Source: Platynereis dumerilii (taxonomy: Eukaryota; Annelida; Polychaeta; Phyllodocida; Nereididae). Taken from it: a stretch of DNA of 64,000 nucleotides. The notes beneath the pieces were generated by a model. It searched no databases, was not told the origin of the DNA, and saw nothing but the letters and a program-made list of their open reading frames with translations. Positions within the stretch are counted from its first letter, which is position 1; every line of letters begins with the position of its first letter. Below, piece by piece: positions 34,905 to 44,724 of the stretch. The stretch spans positions 10,690,253 through 10,754,252 of the forward strand of contig JAPTHN010000019.1 of NCBI GenBank assembly GCA_026936325.1, in the 5' to 3' direction. The translations under genes and the position numbers were made by a program.

Positions 34905-35712
34905 CAGTCCGCGCATAGACGTCGGACAATCGGCTTTTGCCGATCGTTTTTTCAATTGTCCAACCATTCTCTTGCTCTGGTCAGTCAAAAAGGTCGACAG
35001 CAAAGGCAGACAGCAATGAGATGGACAATCAGCAAGCCCTGCATTCTGATTTAGATAGCAATTACTGCTGTTTCAAGTGGGACAATCTGATGCTAAGTGA
35101 ATTGCAATAACCAGGTGTCAAGACTAATTACAATCAACTATTAAGTATTTCAGAAATTTCTTTATTCTCTTTTATGGTCTTGTGTTGCCAGTTAATTTGA
35201 TGCCTACATGTAGTATTTACTCCACAAATGTACTTGATTTTATTTGATTAAATCAAATCAGAAGTTTCATGATTGAACAAAAAGTGAACTTTCATAGCAG
35301 GTTCAGAATCAATAATTGAAGCCTGTGATTATTCTCCAATGTTGTCATTTACAACAAAATATACGCACCCTCCAATTAGCTGGAAATAATTGGAATTGAC
35401 TTAATACTTATTTGACTGTTTTATGCCTTTAGCAGTTAATTTTTCACTATATATAGGCTAGGTTATTATTCGTTTACTTAAAGCAATGCAGACAGATATG
35501 AAATTAAAATATATTAAATTGGTTGCTGCTGTGACATCTTGGTTGTCACTGTCAACAGATAAATTCTGTACAATTAGGCCTATTTATATATTTTTTTATA
35601 CCAGGAAGAAAGGTTCCATGTTTGTCTGACCAAAGTGAAAATTGTCTGACCAGAGCTTTCTCACCGTCAGACAAAATGTCTGACCAAGGGCAATTTTCTT
35701 TCGCATGCACTG
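34905..35712. mobile_element. hAT-like non-autonomous element inserted in the satellite
   Basis: The monomer word gattgcat is present on both sides (34,897-34,904 and 35,713-35,720), an exact 8-bp target duplication. Ends are cagtccgcgcatag (left) and, reversed, cagtgcatgcgaaag (right), short imperfect TIRs beginning CAGT. Sub-terminal gtcggacaa / gtctgacca words occur near both ends. The 808-bp interior has no transposase. The 8-bp duplication plus CAG end indicates hAT. Confidence 0.85.
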
Positions 35713-36862
35713 GATTGCATAGATGTGGCTTGAGATTTGATCAACAGCAACATTTGTGCTTCTGTTGCTGATAAATAGGTCATACATAACACATTTGAAC
35801 ATGTTAAAGATTGCATAGATGTGGCTTGAGATTTGATCAACAGCAACATTTGTGCTTCTGTTGCTGATAAATAGGTCATACATAATACATTTGAACATTT
35901 AAAGATTGCATAGATGTGGCTTGAGATTTGATCAACAGCAACATTTGTGCTTCTGTTGCTGATAAATAGGTCATACATAACACATTCGAACATGTTAAAG
36001 ATTGCATAGATGTGGCTTGAGATTTGATCAACAGCAACATTTGTGCTTCTGTTGCTGATAAATAGGTCATACATAACACATTCGAACATGTTAAAGATTG
36101 CATAGATGTGGCTTGAGATTTGATCAACAGCAACATTAGTGCTTCTGTTGCTGATAAATAGGTCATACATAACACATTTGAACATGTTAAAGATTGCATA
36201 GATGTGGCTTGAGATTTGATCAACAGCAACATTTGTGCTTCTGTTGCTGATAAATAGGTCATACATAACACATTTGAACTTGTTAAAGATTGCATAGATG
36301 TGGCTCTTAGGTTTATTCAACAGCAACATTTGTGCTTCTGTTGCTGATAAATAGGTCATACATAACACATTTGAACTTGTTAAAGATTGCATAGATGTGG
36401 CTCTTAGGTTTATTCAACAGCAACATTTGTGCTTCTGTTGCTGATAAATAGGTCATACATAACACATTTGAACATGTTAAAGATTGCATAGATGTGGCTT
36501 GAGATTTGATCAACAGCAACACTTGTGTTATTTTGCTGATAAATAGGTCATACATAACACATTTGAACATGTTAAAGATTGCATAGATTTTGCTTGAGAT
36601 TTGATCAACAGCAACATTTGTGCTTCTGTTGCTGATAAATAGGTCATACATAACACATTTGAACTTGTTAAAGATTGCATAGATGTGGCTCTTAGGTTTA
36701 TTCAACAGCAACATTTGTGCTTCTGTTGCTGATAAATAGGTCATACATAACACATTTGAACTTGTTAAAGATTGCATAGATGTGGCTCTTAGGTTTATTC
36801 AACAGCAAGATTTGTGCTTCTGTTGCTGATAGATAGGTCATACATAACACTTTTAGATTTAG
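35713..36862 (-). repeat. 96-bp satellite array, block 2 (~12 monomers)
   Basis: More homogeneous than block 1. Monomers run at 95-97 bp. A subset carries a variant (gtggctcttaggtttattcaac) that recurs at 36,299, 36,395, 36,686 and 36,782, in part as adjacent copies. This suggests local amplification of higher-order blocks. Ended by a LINE insertion. Confidence 0.95.
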
Positions 36863-37746
36863 ATTAGATTTCTTTTATTTATCCACACCATGTAATTTTT
36901 TTTACAAATATATACCAAATCAACATATTATTTTAGTACAATACAGCGTGAAAAGGGGAAGCATTCGAGTACTTCTACTGTAACCCAAGGGTGAATGCAT
37001 CCCCTAAAATAAACTACAGATATAATATTATAAAATATATACAAGACAAAATAACTTTGACAAAACAATACAAAATAAACGCAGTCGTCGATCGTTTTAC
37101 AATTCATAAAGTGTCTTAATTCAATATACAATGCATATGAATTTATCATTTTCATCACCTATAGATTCAAAGTTAGTAAAATATATAATAAAACATAAAC
37201 TATATAACTTTGGTTTATGCTTTATACAATTCATAATATCTAACCTTTTTTTGCAATACATGTTGTACTCTTTGCAACATATTCAAAACGTAATATAACA
37301 CACAATACTATTATCATTTACCTAATTGTAACCTTCTATAATATGATTAATAAAACCTCTTGAGAATGATCTACTATTACTCTTATTTTAATTTCATTTG
37401 CTAATAATAACCAATAATTCGGAGCTCTACCTAAAAAGCTGTTGTTATAAATTTGCAATGTATGCTGAGGGGTTTGTAGCCTATTCCTATTTCTAGTTTG
37501 TCTCTGATGTCTGACAACTTCAAACAGATTAACAATCCGTTCTGGCAACACATTATTTATGTATCTAAAAGATATATTTAATAGTGACAATTTAATCTGA
37601 TCTTCTATCATGAGTAACTTAGCTTTTCTATAATACATCTTCAGACTTGTGCGCCTATTTAAATTAAACATTGCTCTAATTGCTTTGTTTTGCATTACCT
37701 TGATTTTTCTCAGACAAGATTGGCTTAACATAGAACCCCATGAAGA
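36863..37746 (-). mobile_element. 5'-truncated LINE inserted in the satellite
   Basis: The minus strand encodes RT thumb/C-terminal sequence: LRKIKVMQNKAIRAMFNLNR, LLMIEDQIKLSLLNISFRYI, NNVLPERIVNLFEV and SFLGRAPNYWLLLANEIK. A 3' UTR with aataaaagaaatctaatcta follows and an (AATCT)-like tail at 36,863-36,880. Outside both ends the satellite monomer is continuous (cataacactttt / ttttgaacatg), with at most tttt duplicated. The same tail type occurs at 41,190-41,216. Confidence 0.85.
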
Positions 37747-37883
37747 TTTTGAACATGTTAAAGATTGCATAGATGTGGCTTGAGATTTGATCAACAGCAA
37801 CATTTGTGCTTCTTTTGCTGATAAATAGGTCATACACACATTTGAATATGTTAAAGATTGCATAGATGTGGCTTGGGGTTTAA
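37747..37883 (-). repeat. 96-bp satellite, remnant between two insertions (~1.4 monomers)
   Basis: Resumes at gaacatgttaaagattgcat after the LINE and stops at gtggcttggggttta, where the TGACCATG-rich segment begins. Confidence 0.9.
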
Positions 37884-39045
37884 CCCCGACAAAAGATTGA
37901 CCATGTAGTCATTGTCGACCATGGTTTGACCATGGTCGACCATGGTTGACAATGAAATGACCATGTACCTGACCGTGAACTAATTCTGACCATGTTTGAC
38001 CATGGAATGACCATGAAAACTTAGACAATTTCCTTTGATGACCATGTATGACAATGAAATGACCGTGAGGACTTAGAAAATTTCCCTGAATTATTAGATG
38101 ACCATGTGTGACCGTGTAATAACCATGAGGACTTAGAAATTTTAATCACCGACATTTATGACCATGTGTGACAATGAAATGACCACGGGGACTTAGAAAA
38201 TTTCTCTCATTTTGAATGCCTGTCATTTAATCACGATGAGAAAAATTTGAATCTAGTTAAAAATAATCTTTCATTAACTTGATGATCGTATATATGACCA
38301 TAGAATGACCTAGATTTAGAATTATTTTTTGTTTATTTGCAGATCTGTGAGATCAGCAGATATTTTGTGCATTTCTGTGATATCCTATTGATCAAGACAT
38401 CAGAATTTCATGAAATGGGTAACTAGTAGATATCACATATTCATTATACATGCAATTATAAAATCATAGCATACGACAAGTGCCTATCAACTGCATTCGA
38501 AACAGAGTGAAATTATTTTTATGGCAGAGTTGCAGATTGATTGCAGATCGATTGACCCATTTTGAATTTATGCTAATCAAGGCCTTGAAATGACAGAAAA
38601 AAAACTGTAGTTCATGACCCATTATGTGTAAAAGACTAAACATGGCAATTTGACATTTGGCACTGTTTGACATTTGATTGCTTTGCTTATGTTTGTAATT
38701 TCTCGTATTGTATAAGTTTTTGTTCCTGTAAATCTCTACCATAATCTGTGTAAAATGTTGCAGATTTTTACTTCTGATATCTACCTGTTGATTGCCATCA
38801 TCTCAGACCAAAAAGACTTGAAATATTTGTCTGATTTAATACTGACCATATATGACCATATATGACCATGTATGACCATCTGTGACCATGTAATGACCGT
38901 GTAAGTCACATGACATACCAGTGTTGCCACCTGCCTTATAAACAGTGCGAACTTTTGGAGGGAAAGTTTTTAACTGCAAACATCCGGCTGTCTGGAGCTA
39001 AATTACCTAATCTAATTGAGTTTCGGTGAGTGCTAATGACATAAA
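37884..39045. repeat. Segment rich in TGACCATG, inserted in a satellite monomer
   Basis: The monomer reading gcttggggttta|gtcaacagcgac is split, with ~1.16 kb between. 37,895-38,190 is an imperfect ~60-bp repeat (tgaccatg-tatgacaatgaaatgacc-gtgaggacttagaaaatttc). It includes a ccatgg-rich palindromic patch at 37,917-37,950 (three ccatgg sites). More tgaccat words come at 38,843-38,905. No TIR, target duplication or protein seen. It could be a Helitron-like or unclassified insertion. Confidence 0.6.
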
Positions 39046-39600
39046 CTTCAAGTCCACAGCGACATTTGTGCTTCTTTTGCTGAGAAATAGGTCATACATA
39101 ACACATTTGAACATGATAAAGATTGCATAGATGTGGCTCTTAGGTTTATTCAACATCAACATTTGTGCTTCTTTTGCTGATAAATAGGTCATAGGCCAAC
39201 ATAACACTTTCGAAGATGACCAAGATTGCATAGAGGTGTCTTGAGGTTTAGTCAACAGCAACATTTGTGCTTCTTTTGCTGATAAATAGGACATACATAA
39301 CACTTTTGAACATGTTAAAGATTGCATAAATCCAAGTGGTAACAGTGGCTTGAGGTTTAGTCAACAGCAACATTTGTGCTTCTTTTGCTGATAAATGGGA
39401 TATATACATAACACTTTTGAACATAAAGTTTGCATAGACGTGGCTTTGGATTTAGTAAACGGCAACATTTGTGCTTGTTTTGCTGATAAATAGGCCATAC
39501 GTAACACTTTTGAACATGTACAAGATTGCCCAGATGTGGCTTGAGGTTTAGTCAACAGCAACATTTGTGCTTCTTTAGCTGATAAATACAACATACCTAT
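39046..39600 (-). repeat. 96-bp satellite array, block 3 (~6 diverged monomers)
   Basis: Continues the array with monomers at ~39,120, 39,213, 39,310, 39,428 and 39,523. These are more diverged, one with an extra ccaagtggtaacag. The edge of an array is expected to be more diverged because it escapes homogenisation. Confidence 0.9.
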
Positions 39601-39610
39601 TACATTTGAA

Positions 39611-39850
39611 TTGAGTAGAAAGAGAAAAAGGAGGAGGAAAATAAGGAGCAGAAAGCAAGATGAGGAAAAGAAGGAAAAGAAGAAGAAGGCGAATAAAGAA
39701 GAGAAGGAAAAGCAAAATAAGATGAAGGAAAAAAGAAGGAGGAGAAGGGGAAAGAAGAGAAGTTGGAGGAGATTGAGAAGAAGGTGAAGGAGGAGGCTGA
39801 AAAGTAGCTGAAGAGAATAATTAAGGAGGAACATGGAGCAAAAGAAGGAA
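39611..39850 (+). repeat. ~240-bp polypurine (GGAGAA)n-like tract
   Basis: Almost entirely A and G (gaggaaaagaaggaaaagaa). Such tracts can form triplex DNA. The reverse strand gives a spurious Ser/Phe/Leu-rich open frame. Confidence 0.9.
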
Positions 39851-40012
39851 ATAACTCTGCATGGTTGGCTAATGCACTCTTGAGTTCTCTTATGCCTGCT
39901 CCCCTGTGCATTCCAATGCTGCTTTTCGTTCAATTTTTTGGCAGCAACTCAGAAAATGTGTCAAGGGCATTTTTTTTTTTGAGGGGTGGGGGATGTAACT
40001 CTGTTTTTTATA

Positions 40013-40491
40013 CATTCAACAAAAAAAGAAACGTCCCCCTTCATTCTTTGTTTATGATTTTTTTTTTGGCCAAAACTAATTCAACAGCATTGATCCTGTT
40101 ATAAACAAGTATCAATTCAAAGCTGAATAACATGAGTCATTTCCGTTGCTGTATGAGTCTGAAGGTGATCTGTAGCTATCAGTATCAAAAATAAAGCAGA
40201 AGTGCCAAATTTCCCGCTTTTCTTGGGTTCTATGTCACACTCTTCGAAAAGACACCCCAATTTTTTTGGTGAGATGTGGGACATTGTGGGTATGGGGCCA
40301 TTTAAAGAAAATACCCAAATGTGATAAACAAGGTCAACGGTGAACAGGAAATGGTCACACTAAAATAATTTTTGGCACATTGATACTTGTTTATGGTAGG
40401 ATCAACACCATTGAATTAGTTTTGGCAAAAAAAAAATCTTACAAATTGTAAGCAAAAAAACGAAGGGGGACGTTTCTTTTTTTGTTGAGTG
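40013..40491. mobile_element. Tc1/mariner-like MITE with long TIRs
   Basis: Ends cattcaacaaaaaaagaaac and, reversed, cactcaacaaaaaaagaaac, flanked by TA (40,011-40,012; 40,492-40,493). Homology continues for ~110 bp: gaaacgtcccccttc, then aaaactaattcaa and cattgatcctgttataaaca against the complement near 40,380-40,430. Length 479 bp, no coding. TA duplication and long TIRs fit Tc1/mariner. Confidence 0.85.
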
Positions 40492-40689
40492 TATAGGGAA
40501 TTCCGAGTTTAAAATTACATCTGTTACAATAAAAAGATACATTGACCTACTCCCCCCTTTTCCTTGATGTATTTTCTGAGATTTGTGGTGCTGCGAGTTT
40601 GGATGAAAGCAAAATTATTTAATAGAGCAGCATCTGAAGGCATAGCAGAGCAGCCTTGAGAAAGCTCAAAAGTGCATTAACCTAACTAA

Positions 40690-40790
40690 CCAGAGAAGGT
40701 AGTTAGGAGAGGGGGGGACCAGAATCAGGAGGAGGGAGAGAAAAAGAAAAAAACTCCTGGAGAAGGAGGAACAGAAGGGGAAAGGTAATA
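40690..40790 (+). repeat. Short purine-rich tract
   Basis: ggagggagagaaaaagaaaa and similar; compositionally like 39,611-39,850. Confidence 0.7.
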
Positions 40791-41189
40791 TGTGATTATT
40801 CAGCGGCCAATTGCTTACATGATCAGTCATCCCCGGCCTTGGCCACTGGGGTATGCATGGGGTCTTAAACACAAATGGCTTTGAATATGTCAGCCACAAG
40901 AGGGCAGCAAAAGACTGCAGCTATTATCAGAACAACCTGCTGGGAAAGTTCGGTATCACAGAACTTCACGGTCTTCACCGTCAACTGACAATGACAAGTT
41001 GCATGAGATCCAGCTCCATTAATTTACCTGCGAAGTTTTCCAGTGTGCATAACAAAAAAAAATTAGGCCCTAACTGTCTTTTCGAAGCGAGACAAAACAA
41101 AAAAAGCCCTGACCCGACTCCCTATCCTCAAGCAAACCTATCCACCAGCAAACATATATCTGCCATGAGGAAACACGGGAAAATGACTT
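40791..41189. other. Unassigned stretch with an open frame
   Basis: A plus-strand frame is open from 40,853 to 41,194 (113 codons, basic and Ser-rich). It runs into the LINE tail, so it may be upstream LINE sequence or chance. No RT or ORF1 motif is recognisable in it. Confidence 0.25.
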
Positions 41190-41230
41190 TCTGAGAAAAT
41201 AAAATAAATCCAATCTAAATCTAAATCTGA
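41190..41230 (+). mobile_element. LINE 3' tail
   Basis: ctttctgagaaaataaaata followed by aatccaatctaaatctaaatctg matches the tail type of the 36,863 LINE. The upstream limit of this copy is not visible. Confidence 0.5.
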
Positions 41231-41325
41231 ACTCTTCATAATTAAGTAAACTACTGTGACAAAAAAAACTAGTACCAATAAAAGTTTTGTTATTTTTGTG
41301 GCAATTTCGCCAAGAATATCCCGAA

Positions 41326-41764
41326 GGGATCACTCACTAAGAGAGGGTATAAAGGCGCGGCTGGATGCTTCAGGTAAATTAGGTTTTTGGATGTCTTGGA
41401 TTAATGGTTTTGGTATATATACAAATTTTATGAAATCTGATTTATTTGGTTCCGGTTTTATTTGGATGCAGGTTTTATTTGGTTCCGGTTTTTTACCTTT
41501 TTTTTTCCCCAACATGTTTGCAATCGCTAGAATTAGCTCAAAAGATTATTGTCACTGTCTCGAAATCATGCAGATAATGAGATTAAACTGGTAGCAGAAA
41601 AGTTTTTATTTGCAATGAAGGATTAAAATGGTTTATGGTTTAATTTGTGTTGGTTTCCTGATTAAAATGGTTCGAGTTTTCAAAGAGTGGTGGTCCAGTG
41701 GCGCATCAATCCGGACAATCCCTGTGTAAAAGTTTTAGAGCTTACACCAGTCACTTCCTCGAGG
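41326..41764 (+). mobile_element. Mutator-like MITE, copy 1 (diverged)
   Basis: Contains the family words tcactcactaagagagggtat, aaggcgcggctggatg, gattaatggttttgg, tttatttggttccggtttt and gaaggattaaaatggtttatgg. Immediately followed by copy 2. Confidence 0.65.
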
Positions 41765-42124
41765 GTGGGGGGGGGAGGGGGTCAGGTACTCACCAAAAGT
41801 GCATATTATTAGAGGCTCCGCTGGATGGGTAGGCCTACTGCTTTTTTTGGCTTTCCTGGATTAAAATGGTTTTGGTTTTTTACAATTCCAATTAATTTGG
41901 TTCCGGTCTATTGCAACCCGCACATATTTGATGGCTCAAAAAGACAATTTCAATGGTATCAGATGATCGGAATCATAAAGATTAAATTGGCTGCCGAAAT
42001 TTTAACGAAAGATTTATATAAAAAATGGCCTGTAGTTTTGGCGTTGGTTCCAGATTAAAATGATTCCGATTTCAAAATTGCTGTGGCGCACCTGTGAAAG
42101 TTGATCAGGGAGTAGCTACCCCCT
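41765..42124 (+). mobile_element. Mutator-like MITE, copy 2
   Basis: Starts with a G-rich run and ggtactcacc, and continues gaggctccgctggatgg, ggattaaaatggttttggtt, aatttggttccgg and ttcaaaattgctgtggcgca. It ends gagtagctaccccctgg, the counterpart of the right TIR of copy 3. Confidence 0.65.
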
Positions 42125-42502
42125 GGAATCGCTTCCCCCAAAATATTTTTTCATAAACAACTTGATGAACACCGCACACTGCAAGGTCTTGTCCGAGCAT
42201 AATTTAATTGCTTCATCCCAGAAATGGTTAAAGATAGCCATGCGTGGGTCATGGGTTGTCCCATTGAAAATCTAAAGTTTTCGACGTAGCACTAGGAAAA
42301 TTGGTCTATATTAAACAATTCTTAGCCAAATTTCATGAAATTTTAGATTTGGGTAGCCTACATATTTTACTGCTGACGGCACTACCTTTGAAAGCAATTC
42401 CTGCAGGTTGAAATCACTTTAAATAACAAAAACTGTGTGAAAAAAATGAGCAAAATCTTCTGCTCCATTTACAGCACAATGCCATTAACGTCATCAGTCT
42501 AT

Positions 42503-42540
42503 CCTACGATACGATACAATACGATAAGAATTTATTTCAT
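42503..42540 (-). mobile_element. Possible LINE 3' tail, minus strand
   Basis: Reversed, it reads aaataaattcttatcgtatt then gtatcgtatcg: an AATAAA-like signal followed by (TATCG)n, as in LINE tails. Only the end is recognised. Confidence 0.4.
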
Positions 42541-42626
42541 GTAATACATGAAATTTGTTTCTATGACGTCACTAGCAGTTTTTTGTTACATCATCAGCAC
42601 TACCAGAAATCGACCAATCAAATGAC

Positions 42627-42969
42627 CCGGGGGGGGGGGGGTACTCACTCTATCAGGGTGTATATAGAGGCGCCGCTGGATGGTTTAGGTTTTTTGGCCT
42701 TTTTGGATTAAAATGGTTTTGGTTTTTTGACAATTCTGATTAATTTGGTTCTGGTTTTCGCAACCCCAACATGTTTGGTACCGTTAGAATCGGCTTCAAA
42801 AGAGGATTAAAATGGTTTAAAAACCATGAAGATTAAATTGGTTTGCAAACATTTTAGTGAAGGATTAAAATGGTTTGTGGTTTTGGCGCAGTTTCCGGAT
42901 TAAAATGGTTCTGGTTTTCAAAATTGCCGTGGCGCATCCGTATGCAAAAGTCCGCTAAGTACCCCCGGG
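42627..42969 (+). mobile_element. Mutator-like MITE, copy 3, with 9-bp target duplication
   Basis: tcaaatgac is present at 42,618-42,626 and 42,970-42,978. Termini are ccggggg...gtactcac and, reversed, cccgggggtacttagcgg. The interior repeats ggattaaaatggtt four times, as do copies 1 and 2. A 9-bp duplication is typical for Mutator-like elements. 343 bp, non-coding. Confidence 0.75.
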
Positions 42970-43498
42970 TCAAATGACGCCTTTTTTTTTCTATGTATAA
43001 AAAAAATTCTTTGGGTTCACAGGATTATTCATTCTTTTCAGCATGTGGAGAAATAAGAAATAGGTGCCGTCAGTATATCTTGATTATCCTTTAAACCCTG
43101 TACGTCTTTCAATTCTCATGATTTTCCAATGGGAGGATTCATGACCCCTCCCAGGGGTCCAGGGCTAGGTTAAAGAACCTTGATTAATATGTCTGAATTT
43201 TTATTTTACAAATTTACACAAGCCCACCTAATTTTTGTAGGCACTGAAGTGAATGGCAGCCACAGGGTTTTAAAAAAAAATTTTTTTACTTTTTTTTCTG
43301 ACAAATTTTTCTGGTGTTGATTCAGATGCCTGGTAAAAATTACCAATAATTTTTACTTATAAAAATGTTTGGTGTCCTGCTCCCTGTACAGGTATCTTCT
43401 TGCAGCCTGTCCTGTACACCAGACTCCAGAGGCAGCGGGAGCAGATTTTGGATCCCTGTGGCCCGGAATGAGAAACGGCGCGAATGTGTTGAGGTCAC

Positions 43499-43510
43499 TG
43501 CGCATGCGCA
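43499..43510. promoter_or_regulatory. NRF1-type palindromic promoter site
   Basis: tgcgcatgcgca is a perfect match to the NRF1 consensus (YGCGCAYGCGCR). It lies 19 bases before the ATG in the only CpG-rich patch of the region (~43,430-43,555). NRF1-type sites are typical of metazoan housekeeping promoters, which fits importin-5. The transcription start is not identifiable. Confidence 0.7.
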
Positions 43511-43528
43511 CTTCAGCCGAATGACAAC

Positions 43529-43615
43529 ATGGACGGCGAAAGGGAACGGACCGAATTTCAAAATTTGTTACAAAATCTTATGAGCCCTGACAATAGTATC
43601 AGGGTAAAAGCTGAG
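43529..43615 (+). CDS. IPO5: Importin-5 (karyopherin beta-3), first coding exon
   Basis: The ATG at 43,529 has a strong context (A at -3, G at +4). It is followed by 29 codons ending at a phase-0 donor, GAG|gtaggt (43,616). The peptide's EFQNLLQNLMSPDNSIRVKAE part parallels the start of vertebrate IPO5 ([20 protein letters not shown], recalled from knowledge). It corresponds to helix A of the first HEAT repeat. IPO5 is a beta-karyopherin that carries ribosomal proteins, histones and other cargo into the nucleus in a Ran-dependent way. The full protein is about 1,100 residues, so only ~3% is here. Another ATG eight bases upstream (43,521) starts an overlapping out-of-frame ORF, which could reduce initiation. 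No exon 2 was found by eye in the following 20 kb, implying a long first intron or an assembly break. IPO4 or RanBP6-like paralogues share this motif; IPO5 is the best fit. Confidence 0.8.
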
Positions 43616-44724
43616 GTAGGTTCTTTAAAAGTTCGTTCGATGAATGGGACAAAAAAATTCGGGTGTTTTTACCCTGTTTTCGTGGTGTAATTTAACCAAC
43701 GTGGACTGGGTACCTCATGGCCGATGATGAACTCGGTTCACATGTGAAAACTCCAGTCAAAAGAAAGTTGAAAACTCAATTAATCCCCTGTCCTTCATAT
43801 CCACGTGTTACTTTAAAGAGAATTTGATGATTATACTTCATTTTGACCCTACTAATTGATTGATTTCTCAATGAGAAGCCCGCTGTTTAGAGTGGAATCA
43901 GCACTTTTCCAAATTTTTGGGGGTCCACGTTTTGCCAGTGACTCAGCTGCTCAGCCTGTTCCAGTGGCCAGTCTCAGCTAGTCAGTTGCTAGACATGCTA
44001 GACATGGGGTAAAAGTGAACTTTAGAACTCATGTTTTATGATGGGGCTATTTCTGTCTGTAATTCTTGATATTTTGTTGTTATTTTGTTCATGTTTGAGT
44101 CATACTGTGCATCATCATAGGAAAATCAATCTTGTATAAATTTGTTTTATCCATTAAAATTCAAGATAAATTTGTTCAATTATAAGTTGCGATTGTGATA
44201 TAATTTCATTGAGATTATGTGAATTTATGATGTTAACACTGTGCTTCATCAATTCACCAGTATGATGGATTGATGGACGAGGTGTCCGTTTTGATAATAC
44301 TTTTTTTCTCAGGTTTTAATATCCGGTATGTCAATACATGTATTTAAAATTATATTTGGATGATAACGTCATGTAGACCTAGCATCATAATTTAGTTATC
44401 CGACGAGAGTTTGTTGATTAAATTACGAAACCTGTCGCGGCAACGTCGGGTCATTGTCTCACTGGTTAATTTGACATTTAATAAACTAGAAAGTGGGAAG
44501 TAAAAGAATATTATAGATCTGTGCTCTGCTGGACGAGGCAATGATCTGGTACGACAAAGGATTTTGTAATATGACAGTCTAACTGTCTGTGCCTCTCAAA
44601 TATAATGGCACATCAACTAGATTGTAGTATGGTATCTATCACTGGTCATTGGGTCATTGTTTATGATTAGATGTCACATTATTGTTATTCAAAACGATTT
44701 AAACACTTATGTGCTAACCTTACA
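43616..44724 (+). other. Putative IPO5 intron 1, start
   Basis: Begins with the donor gtaggt; AT-rich, without recognised repeats or exons. It contains cagctgctcagcctgttcca-gtggccagtctcagctagtc (43,944-43,983), a small local repeat of cagc/cagt words. Confidence 0.45.

Noticed and set aside
33838-36777. Long minus-strand open frames (up to 241 codons) with repeating ~32-residue peptides
   Set aside because: They follow from a 96-bp satellite whose period is divisible by three. Two frames are open at once, and there is no start context or splice support.
33848-39600. CRISPR-like periodic array
   Set aside because: Monomers are adjacent without unique spacers and the DNA is eukaryotic; it is a satellite.
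39361-39933. 190-codon minus-strand Leu/Phe/Ser-rich frame
   Set aside because: Crosses the satellite edge and the complement of a polypurine tract; low-complexity artefact.
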